A stretch of 64,000 nt of DNA from Magnolia sinica (lineage: Eukaryota; Streptophyta; Magnoliopsida; Magnoliales; Magnoliaceae). Location of the stretch: NCBI RefSeq assembly GCF_029962835.1, contig NC_080582.1, positions 76,380,177 through 76,444,176 on the forward strand, in the 5' to 3' direction. The notes beneath the pieces are model-generated. The model searched no databases. It saw only the letters and a program-made list of their open reading frames with translations, and had not been told where the DNA came from. A program made the translations under genes and the position numbers. Of this stretch, positions 1-12,236 are shown piece by piece (the first letter of the stretch is position 1; each line of letters begins with the position of its first letter).

Positions 1-401
1 TTTATTGTGAAGAACTTCATTTTTTTCTAAACAAACAAGCCAAAATATAGGACAACTACTCCTTTAAAAGTTGTGTTGTGTAGCACGCAATCTATTTGGG
101 AGAGAGAAATCCAGCGGCGTATCTTGTAAGCTTGAGTCATCGGAAATGACGTGGACTAATGAGACCCGATGACACTAGAATTTCCTGTGCCTTCAACACA
201 GACGATTCACACTCAATTATAATTTATAAGTAACTTATATATCGATCGGGTTCAGGTTGGGTTAGGCAACCCGAGCCCGACCCAAGTTTTATCGGGTTGG
301 TGTTTGTATAGCCCAAGCCCAAGACTGAATCCAATACATCCTGCCTAAGCCCAACCCAATGTCGGGTCGGTTGGGTTGAACCCACCTGACTTTCACCCCT
401 A
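1..401. mobile_element. GGGTTGGG-word hAT-like element, right-hand part
   Basis: The stretch 235-401 is made of CGGGTTGGG / CCCAACCC words in both orientations and ends at CACCCCTA, the reverse complement of a TAGGGGTG end of the kind seen in some plant hAT elements (family knowledge). Bases 1-256 are closely similar, in the same orientation, to about 63766-64000, so a second copy starts near the right edge. No coding potential is seen. The left end lies outside the window, so target duplications cannot be checked. Confidence 0.5.
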
Positions 402-1424
402 GTGTGAACAGTTATGTAGTGCGCTACACTTCTTCCTCTAGTATATGGTATGGTATACGTACGATCATGTGCCAAACACTAAGTGAATACTGTAGTAGGA
501 GCTACTTATTTTCCCTTTGCGTCGGAAACCATGAGTTTATAGGTGAGAATGTGTCCATAGCACGTCCGAGGTTGCTGCTATTGTTCATTTTTGTCACCTT
601 CTCTCTTTAGGTCATTCTAATGATGGGGAAGAAGTGCCAAAACATGAGTTCATGGTTAAAACAAATACAATATATATAAATGACTATTAAGAACCATAAA
701 TGGATCAGGAGTCTTTAGTTGTCAAGTCTCTACACTTTTAGACAGCCCACACTTGCTAGGACTCTACCACATGATAAAAGTGGAGAGTGGGTCATCCTAT
801 ATCATGTTACATTTGATCACATCACTAGCAGGCACCACCGTCATGCTCATTGCCGAAGATCTAACAGCTAGATTCAATTTGGTTTAATCAAGACTGTTGA
901 TCTATGATGACCCACTTAACAGAAAAGTCTTACATATGCAATATATTTTTACATGCAAATCGATATTGTAATTCATATATGATATGGTAAATGTTATTAT
1001 TATAGATCCTGCATACATAGTATTATGTTATATGCATGCTCTTGCATAAATTAAAGTATAAATCTGTTTGTCCTAAAAATAAATTTACATTTCAACTTAA
1101 TCAACACCAAGACCATGGAACCATGATTTCGGATTGGTAAAGATAGCGATCCTTATCCCAAATGACCCATAATATGGATCTCATGATACAAACAGAAAAC
1201 TGGTTGGGGTAGAAAATTTAGGTAAATTTAGTTTCCACATTAGTTGTAGAGGCGCTGCTCCCACTTCGAATCATGCTCCCACTACCGCTTCCTAGCTGTA
1301 TACACTAGACAACATTTTGGAACAAACTTCACACCATGCAATGATAGAATTCCACCAGTGGGAGATGAGAGGATCAATTGATTTGTTAGTTTGGTGGACG
1401 ACCATGAGGCCTCTTAAATCTATC
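402..1424. other. intergenic, nothing recognised
   Basis: AT-rich sequence with only short open frames in all phases. I see no protein similarity, tandem array or terminal repeat here. Confidence 0.5.
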
Positions 1425-1545
1425 CGTTCATCATCATCATCATCATCTAAGCCTTATTCCAATTAATTGGGGTTGGCTACATGGAATCCCTCTCCAACAT
1501 CTACTCTATCAAGGGCCATAACTTCAGTTTGTCCTCTTAAATCTA
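1425..1545 (-). mobile_element. RTE-type LINE 3' end fragment
   Basis: Read on the minus strand, this encodes the tail [20 protein letters not shown], followed by a (GAT)n end that appears as CATCATCAT on the plus strand. The same tail occurs at 43188-43235 and twice at 57445-57620, where it joins a readable RTE-like reverse transcriptase. Only the 3' end is present, as expected for 5'-truncated LINE insertions. Confidence 0.6.
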
Positions 1546-1732
1546 TTCGTTATGCCTATTCCTAATTCCTTCCAGGTCAGTTTTACATGGTCTGCTCTGT
1601 ATAAATGTGCAGAAGTCATGTAGTCCAACCCTCTTATTCTATGACTACACTGATGTAGTTCTTAGGGTAGTGGGTGCCCTCCCATCTGCTTCTACTTCTA
1701 TGCAATTGTCCAAATTTAGGCTTTGTTTTCTT

Positions 1733-1987
1733 CATGCACTATTGAACTAAATTACAATCATTAGTTTGCTAGAGATGATGTAACAAAAAATGCAATTACT
1801 TTCCTCAGTATTCACAACAAGCATCCCTCAAAATATGGCTGCATTTGTTTCAATTCCAACCAGAAAGTAAGGCAATTATAATTTGGAGTCCAGTTCCTCT
1901 ATGTGAATGCTGAGGTAGGTGATTACAATTCGGTCATCTCACTTTATGTAACTTGTTATTGCAATTCAGCTCAATAGTGCATCCAAA
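1733..1987. mobile_element. small fold-back MITE
   Basis: Inverted ends are visible: TGCACTATTGAACTAAATT near 1735 and, read in reverse from about 1985, TGCACTATTGAGCTGAATT. The unit is about 255 bp and non-coding. I did not find a clear target duplication, so the superfamily is open. Confidence 0.5.
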
Positions 1988-2154
1988 TACAATTTATTTT
2001 GTTCAGTGTAGTTTGTGCATGCTCTCATCTCCATACCATTGTCTGGGTTCTAATTTTTTATACATGTCAGTCAGTTAAAATATCATCAGAAATCCATCAT
2101 GTTCAGTTTTGTTGGCTTTGTATCCGAGCGGCAGCATGTTGTTGTCGAGATTTA

Positions 2155-2852
2155 GGGTGCATTTGGATGCTCTATCAAGTTCAACTACAACTATGATTGA
2201 ATTGTAATTTCCTTCCCTACCATTTGTGTTGAGGGTTTGGCCTACAAAATGCAGTTACAGTACTTTCAGGCTAGACTTTGAATGAAACATGATTGCATTT
2301 TGAGAGGTACTTCCTTGTGATGAATGAATATTAGAGATTGAGACCATCAATCAGTGTCCAAAGATGAGGAAAGGAGTCTCGTGAGACCGGGAACTGCTTG
2401 GAGGTTTGCTCTTCCTGACTGTAGGATTTTTTGGGCTTTGCTCGTGTTTTTTTTGTGGTGTCTTGCAATGGGATTGCTAATCCACTTTTGTAGACTGTGA
2501 TCCACTATCCTAAATCATCAGATCTTCAATACCCCAAAGTGAAATGGCCCCCTTATGCTTTGGAAACGCTAATCCACATTAACGTTTGATTTTGAACGGT
2601 CAAAAATGGGTTTTACAAAACTAAATACTATTCATGATGGTAATGTTATTGAAAACGGTTCCAAAAAGCTTTGATTAACAAACCAATGTGGGGATTATGA
2701 GGGCTTCCATCACGACTAATCAGGATCAAGAAGACCTCATGGCCATTGATCCAACAATGAATTCTAGGCAACATCATTGAATTATATCATTTCTTCTTGG
2801 TTAAACTGAATCTTCATAATTCAGTTTTCATGTGCATCCAAATGCAACCTTT
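2155..2852. mobile_element. MITE with GTGCATTTGGATG ends
   Basis: GGTGCATTTGGATG at 2157 reappears inverted as CATCCAAATGCAACC near 2835-2850, enclosing about 700 bp without coding capacity. Related CATCCAAA words occur at 1981, 3411 and 4413, so this stretch probably holds several members. PIF/Harbinger MITEs often have ends of this kind; that assignment is inference. Confidence 0.4.
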
Positions 2853-5029
2853 GAGTTGATGGATCCTGAGAGGTACAAATACTTTAAGGTAGGTTCTATT
2901 AGTAGTTATTAGTATCCTTTGATCTTGTCGGGTAGGTTGATGGGACCATGTGTGACCCCACGGTTGCACATTAATATCGTCGGGTAGATCGACGGGACCA
3001 TGTATGGCCTGTGATTCTCTCTGTTTGATTGGGTTGATTTCTTTCTCTAGCTCCTCCATTGTATTTTACTGCAAATATTGTTAATTATTTTCTATATTTA
3101 TGCCTTCAACTTTCAGTTGCATTTTCTTGTACTTGATTAGAAAATATCTCATTCCTTTTCATGTTCTAAAGAGAAACAAGACAGTCCATGCATATATCAT
3201 CAGTCCATGCATCTATATCATCCATCTGGACCATCCATTAGGTCCAGTTCACTCTTCTTCAATGAACAATCTTGTCCATCCATTTTTTGCAAGCCGCTGG
3301 CTGGAAGGTTTGGATCATCTGATCAATATGATTTTTTTCAAGGCAGCCTACGAAGAGTGGATTTGGTCAAATGGATGGTCTAGATTGATAATATGGACTG
3401 TCCGCGTGTCCAAATGCAACTAGGTGCATAGGAAGGTTCCCATACACTAGCCCACTGATCAATTCTCTGTTCTTAATTTTTAGTGCCTTCAATTTTGCAC
3501 GAGTCCCACTCCTGGCGGGGTCCTTCGTAAAACGGTTCAGTGGATTAAGGAGTGGGCTCCTTGATTTTGTTTGGGTTTGGGTTTTGAGTTCTGGGAACTA
3601 TGTTGCGGGGTTTGAGTTTTGGGAGCTCTTCTTGTTTTTCTTGCTTTTTTTCTTTTTGTGTTGTTTCTTTGCTTCTTTGTTAATATAATCTCATCTTTCA
3701 AAAAAATAAATAAAATCACACAAGTCATTTTTAAAAATTAGAAAAGTTGTGATAGCTCTTTTGTTTTCCCCTCGTGGTGGGGTAAGTTATTATAATTTCT
3801 GCAAAAGCTTCGGATCAGGTAACTTGAACATGCTTTGTAAAATTTTCATTAGGCTCCATTCTGGATACTTAATTGAATTGAATTGCATGAGTTCAAGCCA
3901 ATATAGCAGAATGTGGACTTAGCCACACTTCATTGATATGAGAGGCTCGTCCCACATATAGCTATTCAGATCATTTCAAGTCCAACTTGAGATACACGGA
4001 ATTGCATTCAGGGTGCTGTTGTTATAAAATAAGAGACCAGCTCAGGTAAACCAGAAGGACCCCAACTTGCTGTCTTTCCCGCCAACATGCCAGGATTTTC
4101 GTAACATGCAAAGTTTGGTAGGTCCTAAAATGAACATCACCTGTCAAAAAAATCAGGCTGGTCTCCTCATCAGGTGGGCCACATTGTTTGAATCAATGGA
4201 CAGCCCACGATCTGAATAAAAATACAGTTATGACCCATATGATGAGTGGATTAGCCTGATTTTTGTGCCAGGTGATTATCATGGTGGGTCCTTCCGTTTG
4301 CACGGTATGGATGTTTTTTTTTTCTTTTTCTTTTTTCAGGGGGTGGGGGGGCAACTTAGTCACTTCCTCTGTATTTAAATTTTAATTGAATTATTGCAAT
4401 TCAGTCCAACTGAGCATCCAAACACACTCCTGGTATATCCATCTTCATTTAAGGTTCAAGAGATCATGTTCCCCTTTCAAATGTCTTATGGTATGTATTG
4501 TGTATCATCGTTACTGATGATACTTTTCATGCAATGCAGTTAAAATCATATAATCTTGCCACATGTCCATGTACTTAGTCTACATGTTGCAGCTGTGTGA
4601 TTTGTTTTGCGGAATTCTTGGGTCCTCATGCATTAGGATGTGCATGGTACCCTGATGCACCCAGCCGTTACAAGTGGACCCATGGTGCTGTAATCCAAAC
4701 TGTTGATCTGATGGGCCCACCCATGGATGGGGTTTGCTTGAAGAATCTTAGAATTGGAGCATCCTAACCAACCAATCTCTGGCCTTTTTCTGGATTGTTG
4801 CTGTATAATTTTTTTATCCATCTATTTGCATGCTACCAATTGAAAGGTTAGGAGACTTTTGGGCCATCACACATACATTGTGATTCCCATCAGATATTTT
4901 TATTGATAAATGAACTTTGTGGGTCCCAATAGATCAGTGGCGTGTATTACCATGGGCCCCCTTGTATGCACTGTGGGAGCATCCATTTCCTTTGTTAATT
5001 TCAAAACAATGCTATCAGAAATACACAAA
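2853..5029. other. intergenic, MITE-rich, non-coding
   Basis: Contains short fold-back stretches, for example the AATCAGGCTGGTC / GATTAGCCTGATTTTTG pair at 4153-4265 inside GTGGGCC-rich sequence, and a GCATCCAAA-type end near 4410. No open frame has recognisable protein similarity. Confidence 0.4.
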
Positions 5030-5166
5030 TAAAATCAACCGGTTAAAAAGGAACTTCACACCTGTTTTGTAGATCGAGAAAAACAGCAACAACCCTACAT
5101 AAATAAAATCAACCAGTTAAAAAGGAACTTCGCACATTTGCCATAGATCGAGAAAAACAGCAACAG
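5030..5166. repeat. tandem duplication of about 68 bp
   Basis: The segment AAATAAAATCAACC…CAGCAACA occurs twice in a row (about 5028-5092 and 5100-5168) with a few substitutions, including the shared words AAAAAGGAACTTC and ATCGAGAAAAACAGCAACA. Confidence 0.7.
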
Positions 5167-5169
5167 CGC

Positions 5170-6400
5170 AGAAGGTGGCAATCCAGATTCATTGCTGGGT
5201 CGACGCACATACTATGTCGCTCTCCATGAGATAGTCTGCACCCCTCAGTGTGATGAACTAGTGCAGAAGGCTCCTGACACGTTACCCCCAGATACAACGG
5301 CCAACAGATGGATCCTAATAGCATGGACAAGCTGTGGAAATCCCAACACCAAACCTCTGAAAAAGAAGGGCAACATGTTCTTCCTTGTGGCCCAAAAAAA
5401 AAAGGAAAAAACAATTTGACACAGAGAGAGATGAATTATAGGGAGAGAAGATGATCTTGGTTTGGGCGTCTGTAAACCCCAAGGAGAAAATCCCGATTTT
5501 ATAAAGGCTCTTAACAGAAGCAGAAATCCTCTTAGTCGTTAAAAATGCCATTGTGAAAAGAAACTCCTATTGAAGATGCATTATGTGCTAGGAAACTGAA
5601 ATTTCTTAATGACTTTGATGCACTGCATATGATGAGGCACATTTCGCACGATGGAAACAGCCACATCCAATAGTTGATATGGAGGGGAAGAAAATGGAAA
5701 AAAATGGAAAATTTTTGAAAGAAAATTTAAAAAAAAAAAAAAATTGAATTATTTTTTGAAATACTTTAACATCGTCATCTCCTTCCAACAAAATATTTCT
5801 CTTGCTAACCATTATCCTGTTTAAAATCAACTCATCATTGATTCTTTTTGCTCTTATTCTAGGATGGAGACGACCCATCAACAGCCTGCCGTTTGAGTCA
5901 CTAAAGGAATGGTTAGTTTCCAGACTTCCATTTAATGATGCTTCTTCCTTTGTTACTCATAAGCCTTGTTAAGTAGATCAACACTCAGGTCGATTTTAAA
6001 GGTGGCTTGGTCTTTATAAAAAGGAAGGGTCACATACCCTGTTGCACATGTGCTGACATGTCATATGTGTGACAAGGTCAGGGGCATTAGTGCACCATTA
6101 AATCACAAAGTAAAACAGGGGCTTTTCCTTTGGGAAAGTAAAAAAAGGAAATTTTCTTTTGGCGTGTTTTTTGGTTTTGAAAATATCCTCTTTCTTCAAG
6201 AAAAGGAAGGGAATCCTTTTACCTTTTCTATTGGATGGAAGGATAGGAACAACAATTCAATTCTTTATGCCCTATGGTTGAATACACATTGGAGAGGATA
6301 TCTATTCCTGGTATAGCAAGAAGAGGGAGAAAACATTAAATAGATGATGTATGCTTAAAGAACTTTACTGTGCATCAAGAGCAGTAATGCTATAATACCA
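5170..6400. other. intergenic, nothing recognised
   Basis: Contains A-rich tracts at 5394-5408 and 5728-5744. The short open frames here have no recognisable domains. Confidence 0.4.
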
Positions 6401-6425
6401 TAACACAAAAAGTCAACTCCAAACC

Positions 6426-6715
6426 CAGTTGAGTCGAATCAACTCGAACACTTAAGGCGAGTTTCTTGAAAACACGTATGAGTTTTCTGACTCATTTTCA
6501 GTTTTATTTGATATTTGAGTAGTATAATAAGATCGAGTTGTGCCCAGTTGAGTTGAGTTTTGTGGGGTTTTGTCAAGTCTTGCCAAGTTCTATCATGTTG
6601 AGTTTTTCCTCGAGTTTTTTACCTGAGTCAATTGAGTTTGTCTTGAATCTCGGTGAAATTTGGTTGAGTCAAGTTGACTCGGGCAAGTCAAGTTCTTTGG
6701 AGTTCTTAACCTATG
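6426..6715. mobile_element. GTTGAGTC-word element
   Basis: The words GTTGAGTC, GAGTTGAG, CAAGTCAAG and their complements are repeated loosely in both orientations. The composition is like the GAGTCGAG-word elements at 15848-16836 and 54786-55440. Ends are not defined. Confidence 0.35.
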
Positions 6716-6809
6716 TCTAATACCACTAACAAGCACAGAGGTGGTAATGCACAAACTCATGAAAAGAAACAGGGGAAAATCAGCAATCGGAGGTGGTCTG
6801 TTTGAGAAT

Positions 6810-6931
6810 CTCTTGCGGACATGGTGTGCTGTAACAACCGTTGCAGGGTCATAAAGGCAGTTATGTAAAGGTAACGGCAGCAACTGTTACACGTTACGGG
6901 GTCGTAAAATCCATAACAGCCGTAACGGGAA

Positions 6932-6980
<49 letters not shown>

Positions 6981-7060
6981 AACGGCCATTACAGCCCATA
7001 TCTGAAAGGTAACGGTGGTGGCTGTTACAACCACCATTACATTTACGGAATTCCTTGCTT
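6810..7060. mobile_element. GTAACGG-word element with GA microsatellite
   Basis: GTAACGG / CCGTTAC and TGTAACG words recur in both orientations on both sides of a (GA)n tract at 6936-6976. It belongs to the same family as 56191-56406, 58258-58448 and 59760-59812. Its own boundaries are uncertain. Confidence 0.5.
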
Positions 7061-7613
7061 GTGGATGTGGACTTTTTCAGTTGTCGTTGGTCATAAGGAC
7101 TCTGACGCCTTTTGATTAAGAAAACCATTTTCTATTTGGAAACAATGTCTCAAAAACTGTTTTAGGAACTAATTACATACCATAAAAAAGAGCTATATGT
7201 TCGTTTTGGATGCATGGGGACTGTTTTAAACCAACCTAGGTTCCACCTTCAATGTCAGTGCCCTCTCTTGGCTGAGCGGGTACCTGTTCTCGTCATCATC
7301 ATGGCCTTGTCCCAGCTATTTGGTTTCGGGTCTTAGGATCCTGTTTCACTAATCAATACTAACTAAACCTTATCAAACAAGCGAACAAGCCATCCTATCC
7401 CTTCTCACCACCTCGATTGTAGTCTCTCATCCTCTATTCACGCCCTTCTACGCCAATCAAAGTTCCCCTCCTTACAAGACCCATTTTCGTTTTAGTTGCA
7501 CACGACCAAACATCTCAATCTAAATTATGTCCTTAATACATAATTAAGCACAAAACCCTTGACAAAGTAAGCAAATGCATGGAGGCACATGGCTACGTAC
7601 CAACTACCAGCAG

Positions 7614-7844
7614 TGTGTAGGTGATCCAAGCCACGCATAAAGTGGGCCACACCATGAATTCGGCTGGTCCACTCATTAGACAGGCCAACCTATATGATAT
7701 GTGAAATCAATATGCAGTGTTGTCGGACCTGCCAACAGTCCCTTACACACACGTGGCTGCCTAATGAGTGGACAGACCAGATTTTGCCCCAGGTGATATC
7801 TTCATGATGGGGCCCACTTTATGCATGCTTCAAATCACCTACAT
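7614..7844. mobile_element. fold-back MITE upstream of the RING gene
   Basis: The left end TGTAGGTGATCCAAGCCACG and the inverted right end TGTAGGTGATTTGAAGCATG are matched, and the pairing continues into GCATAAAGTGGGCC. About 230 bp, non-coding. It ends about 230 bp before the RING gene start codon and so may lie within its promoter region. Confidence 0.65.
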
Positions 7845-7890
7845 GGTAGCATGTGTTTTGGGATGTGAAGTGTGATGATCATCCTTCTTT

Positions 7891-7900
7891 TATAAATACC
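7891..7900 (+). promoter_or_regulatory. possible TATA box of the RING gene
   Basis: TATAAATACC lies 174 bp upstream of the ATG at 8074, a plausible distance for a TATA box plus a leader of about 140 bp. There is no expression evidence, so this is a sequence-only guess. Confidence 0.35.
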
Positions 7901-8073
7901 ATTCATAATATTGAACCATCTCAGACTCAGATCCTGCTCAAGTTCCTCATGTCTATCATTTCTTACAACTACCATTTAGGTGTTTGTATTTGTTATTTTA
8001 TTTTTTTTGTCAGATGCAGAAGTGTAATCTAATGTATAGCTTTCTTCATATCTAATCGTCCGCCAATCCCTCA

Positions 8074-8769
8074 ATGTTTCTAAGTCTTACGAGGATGAAA
8101 AGAGAGGAAGAGTTGCTCGAGTGCCCGGTATGTTGGGAGTCATTCAACCTTGTCGAGAACATACCATATTGCCTCTGGTGCGGACACACCCTCTGCAAGA
8201 ACTGCATCCTCTCTCTCCAGTGGGCTGCAGTCAAATTCCCATCAATCCCCATCCATCTACCGCTCTTCATTTCATGCCCTTGGTGCCAACTGCTGTCCTT
8301 TAGGTTTGTCTGGAAAGGGAACCTCCGGTTCCCACGCAAGAATTTCTTTCTCCTCTGGTTGGTTGAGAGCGCAAATGGTGACCGGATGAGAACTCATTCC
8401 TCCGCTCCAAAACTCACCCTAGATCCTCAAAGCGCCCCACCGTCATCATCACCCAGGTCCCACCATGCATATTCATGCACCGAACGTCCCCGTCATGGCA
8501 TGACCAGTGTGGCCCGAGTAACAAACTTCCTCAATGGATGGAGGCTCCATGGCTCACTACAGAAAGCTGTGGTCTTGTTTGTTCGGATGACGGCCAAATT
8601 GCCCGTGGTTCTGGTGTTCCTTTTCATTGTTTTGTATGTGATTCCCGCCAGCGCTGCAATACTGGTAGTGTATTTGGCAATAACATTTTTGTTCGCCTTA
8701 CCGTCATTCCTTGTACTGTATTTCTCATACCCTGTATTGGATTGGATAGTGAGAGAAATTGCGGCTTGA
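8074..8769 (+). CDS. RING-type E3 ubiquitin ligase, membrane-anchored
   Basis: An uninterrupted 231-codon frame. Residues 17-71 form a C3HC4 RING: C17-P-V-C20, C36-G-H38, C41-K-N-C44 and C68-P-W-C71, with a long 23-residue spacer before the last pair. A conserved-looking block FVWKGNLRFPRKNFFLLW follows, then a Ser/Pro-rich linker. Residues about 175-225 carry two hydrophobic segments, so the protein is probably held in an endomembrane with the RING in the cytosol. Proteins of this layout are plant RING/U-box family members predicted to bind an E2 and transfer ubiquitin; the substrate is unknown. Start choice: ATG 8074 gives the longest frame, but ATG 8095 (codon 8) has A at -3 and is equally possible. 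The gene is intronless within the coding region and shows no disabling change. A MITE and a possible TATA box lie upstream. I recognise the family, not the individual gene. Confidence 0.85.
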   Translation: MFLSLTRMKREEELLECPVCWESFNLVENIPYCLWCGHTLCKNCILSLQWAAVKFPSIPIHLPLFISCPWCQLLSFRFVWKGNLRFPRKNFFLLWLVESANGDRMRTHSSAPKLTLDPQSAPPSSSPRSHHAYSCTERPRHGMTSVARVTNFLNGWRLHGSLQKAVVLFVRMTAKLPVVLVFLFIVLYVIPASAAILVVYLAITFLFALPSFLVLYFSYPVLDWIVREIAA

Positions 8770-9498
8770 ACCGACAGTAACAATACATCTCAATGGTTTT
8801 TTTGTTTTTTGGGTTGCCATTTTTCCATTAACAGGAATGCTGTTAATTCCCACAACCATGTCAGCATGCTCAGGTTTTCAGTTTTTACGAGGGTTTTCAG
8901 TTTTTACGAGGAGGGTCCTTTGGTTCAGTGATTTTGATCTGTTGGTCTGTTGCTACCCGCCATAGATGGAAGATGTCACAACAGGCATGGCTATATCTCT
9001 CAAGGTGCCATTGCTAGGCTCTTTATCAGTTGAATGTGGACTGTTGTTGCATTTATATTCTTCATCATTCATTTGCATGCTACAAATTCATAGGTTGGGA
9101 TCAACTTATCGAGGAGATTTTTGGGGCATGGTTCATTCCTGGTGGGACCCAACAGATGAATGAATGGTGTGGATCCCCACACTGGAGTATGTGTATCCTA
9201 TAGTGATCTTATAATTCTTTCTTCATCTCTATCCATCATGATTAACGGGTGTGATGAAAGATAGACGCCGTGGTGGTCCCACATACAAATCTACGGTAGG
9301 TATCCTACCACTATTGTTCCATGTGGTATGGCCCCCTGAATTGGGGATATGTCTGATTTTTATTTATTTTTTTATTTTTCCATGGTCAAGAATCAAGAAT
9401 AGAATCTGATGGACGGTGTGGATGTTACATATATACAACATGGTGGCCCCACAGAGCTTGAGTGTTTTACTAAGATCGATTATAGCATTAGCCCCATC
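8770..9498. other. RING gene 3' flank and intergenic
   Basis: A short exact duplication (GGTTTTCAGTTTTTACGAGG at 8874 and the same words again at about 8893) lies about 105 bp after the stop codon. The rest is GTGGGACCC-rich non-coding sequence without clear ends. Confidence 0.4.
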
Positions 9499-10017
9499 GG
9501 ACGCGGATTGCGTCCTACCCCAGCCTGGACGGATGGGCAGGGCTGTGGGGCCCACCGTGATGTACGTGTTTTATCCACGCTGTTCATCATTTTTTCCAGA
9601 TCATTTTAAGGTTTGATCCAAAAAATGAGGCAGGGACAGGGCTGAAGTGGACCACAAAGTGGAAATTGAACGTCCACCATTAAAAACTTCTTGGGAGCTG
9701 GAGAAGTTTCGGATCAAGCTGATATTTGCTTTTTAACTTCATCCACGTCTGCATGACCTTATGAATAGGTAGGATGGTAAAAAAACCATCACTGTGTCCC
9801 TTAGAAAGGTTTCAACGGTGGGTGTCATTATCACTGCAGCTTCCTTTGGTGTGGTACAGTGGAGCCCTGTACCTGCCTCATTTTTTGTTTCATACCTTAA
9901 AATGATCTGAGAAAAATGATTAACGGCGTGGATAAAACAGTTACATCACGGTGGGCCCCACAGAGCACTGCCCGGACGGATTACCGTCCGGGCAGGGGTA
10001 GGACGCAATCCGCGTCC
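9499..10017. mobile_element. long-TIR fold-back MITE (Mutator-like type)
   Basis: The left end GGACGCGGATTGCGTCCTAC is matched by the inverted right end at 9998-10017. Pairing continues inward through TGTGGGGCCCACCGTGATG, so each arm is at least about 120 bp, enclosing about 520 bp in total. Long terminal inverted repeats suggest a Mutator-like MITE. I could not find a convincing 9-bp target duplication for this copy. Confidence 0.65.
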
Positions 10018-10247
10018 CCCCACGTGTATCCCATCGTGTAATCAGACGACCCAAAAAGCAGACCAAGCCAATTGTCAGGTGGGTTACACATGAATTGGGT
10101 AGTTTACATTCTTTCTTATGGCGTGGCCCACCTGATTATTGGATTTGTCTGATTTTTCGTTGGTCTAATCTTCATAGTGGGGTGCACCTGTTAGAAGGGT
10201 TGGATGTCACACCTACCACGTGGACGCCAACTCTCAACGCTAAAGAA

Positions 10248-10787
10248 GGAAACGGATTGGCCACTCCCCCCTGCCACTAGCCCGGTGGCTGGTGATCGGT
10301 GATCTGTGGGCCCCACCATGATGTATGTGTTTCATTCATGCCATTCATCCATTTTTACAGATCATTTTAGACTTGACCTCAAAAAATGAGAGGGATTTAA
10401 ATCTCAGGTGGATCACACGACAGGAAAACAATAGTGATTGGATATCCACCATTAAAATCCTCCTGAGGCCCACTGTTCTGTTTATTTGACATCCAATCTG
10501 TTGATTAGGTCATACAGACTTAGATGAAGGAAGAAAACAAAGATCAGCTTGATTCAAAACTTTTATGGGCCCCAAAAAGTTTTTAATGGTCAAAGTTCAT
10601 TCAACACTGTTTCCTGTAATGTGGTCCACTTGATATTGGGATATAACTCATTTTTGGTATCATACCCTAAAATGATCTAGAAAAATAGATGGACGGCATG
10701 GATGAAATACATACATCATGGTGTGGCCCACAGATCACCGACCACCAGCCATTGGCTGGTGGCAGGGTGAGTAGCCAATCCGTTCCT
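10248..10787. mobile_element. Mutator-like MITE with 9-bp target duplication
   Basis: The element starts GGAAACGGATTGGCCACTC and ends with the inverted counterpart GAGTAGCCAATCCGTTCC. GTGGGCCCCACCATGATG words lie inside both arms. The 9-bp GCTAAAGAA lies immediately left (10239-10247) and right (10788-10796), which is the target-duplication length typical of Mutator-like elements. The 540-bp unit is non-coding. Confidence 0.8.
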
Positions 10788-10796
10788 GCTAAAGAA

Positions 10797-11539
10797 ATGC
10801 CTCGCCCCTTTCCTGTTTTTATCTTTTCCATTGATCTTCGAGGTGGGCCCACCTTTTCAATGGCTTGGCTGTGATACCCAAGTCACACGTGCCATGACTT
10901 GTTGTAGTTTCAACCTTACGATGTTCACCTTGATTTCTGCATGACGTCAGGTCTATCCATCAACTGCATGTTAACATCTGAGCCCTAAATCATGCAAATC
11001 CAAAACTTAGGTGGGCCACACCAAATGGTAGAGCCTAAAACCTCTAAATACCAGAGGTGTGCCCCACCTGAGTTTAAAATGTCCTCGCTCTTGGTGTGCC
11101 CCTTCGTACTCGTGTCCATGCCAACCCAGTGGGCCCCACCAAACTGTCAGGAAAGTTTTAGTGCGCGTCTTCATCTCAACTTTTCCCTGTTGTATGACCA
11201 CTTGAGTTTTGCATTGGATTTTAGGCCTGGAGACGCAGATGGACGGATTTGATGTAATGAACCATACCATAGCCAGATATAAATTTTTAACATTGATCAG
11301 ACCCAAATCCAAATGCATCCGAAATGGTGGATTTTGCAATTCTATTTTGGGGTGTGTTCGGTTGTGAAAAATATCATGATATTTTGTACCAAATTAGATT
11401 GATTAATGGAAAATTGAAGTTGGAGTATAAATGTCAATCATCCTTGGCTTAGAAACAATATCGACAAAATGAGACTCATATATAGCTTTTGTGAAGAATA
11501 TCTATTAGTTAAATTTCAGTTGATAAATGAAGAGTGTAG
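10797..11539. other. intergenic, no gene recognised
   Basis: GTGGGCCCCACC-rich sequence to about 11340, then AT-rich sequence. The part from about 11400 may be the decayed 3' end of the neighbouring copia element. No clear LTR is seen. Confidence 0.4.
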
Positions 11540-12236
11540 ATGATACCGACATTATTTTTTTAAATAAAAAGATAGTCAACTTCAATATACTTGGTACACT
11601 CATGAACAATTACAATATAAATGGTAGCTTGATTAGCATGATAAAGTAGAACAAGAGAGCAAGCCTTGATATTGAGATTGGAGAGAAGTGAATTAAGCCA
11701 GAGAACCTTGCTAGTGTCATGGCCTATAGACTGGTATTCAATCTCAGTGGAAGAGCAAGCAGTAAATATTGCTTTCTACTTTTATAGGAAACAAGGTTAC
11801 CACCAACAAAAGTGTGATTAGTTGTAGAGCAACGATCATTAAAAGAGCCAACTTAGTCCTTGTCATGGTATGCATGTATATTGAGATGACCATGTGCACC
11901 ATAAAGACTATCCTTTCCAAGAGCAATCTTGATGTAAAAATAAAATAAAATTTGTGAAATATAGTTTCAAGGTGGTGGGAGCACGAATTCTTTAGAAATT
12001 GACTTATCACACTCACAGCGTAGGCAATGTTTAGTCGAGTGATAAACAAGGAAAGGAGTTCACCTACAAAATGACAGTACATTGTAAGATAATCTAAATG
12101 ATCGCTTTACCAAGTGAATAACTAATAATTTATGTCAAAAGGGGACTCAAATAGTTGAGAGTGTAAGGGTTAGTGAGTTACAACAAGTCAATGACATACT
12201 TACGTTGAAATTTGAAGATATGCTTCGAAGAATGGA

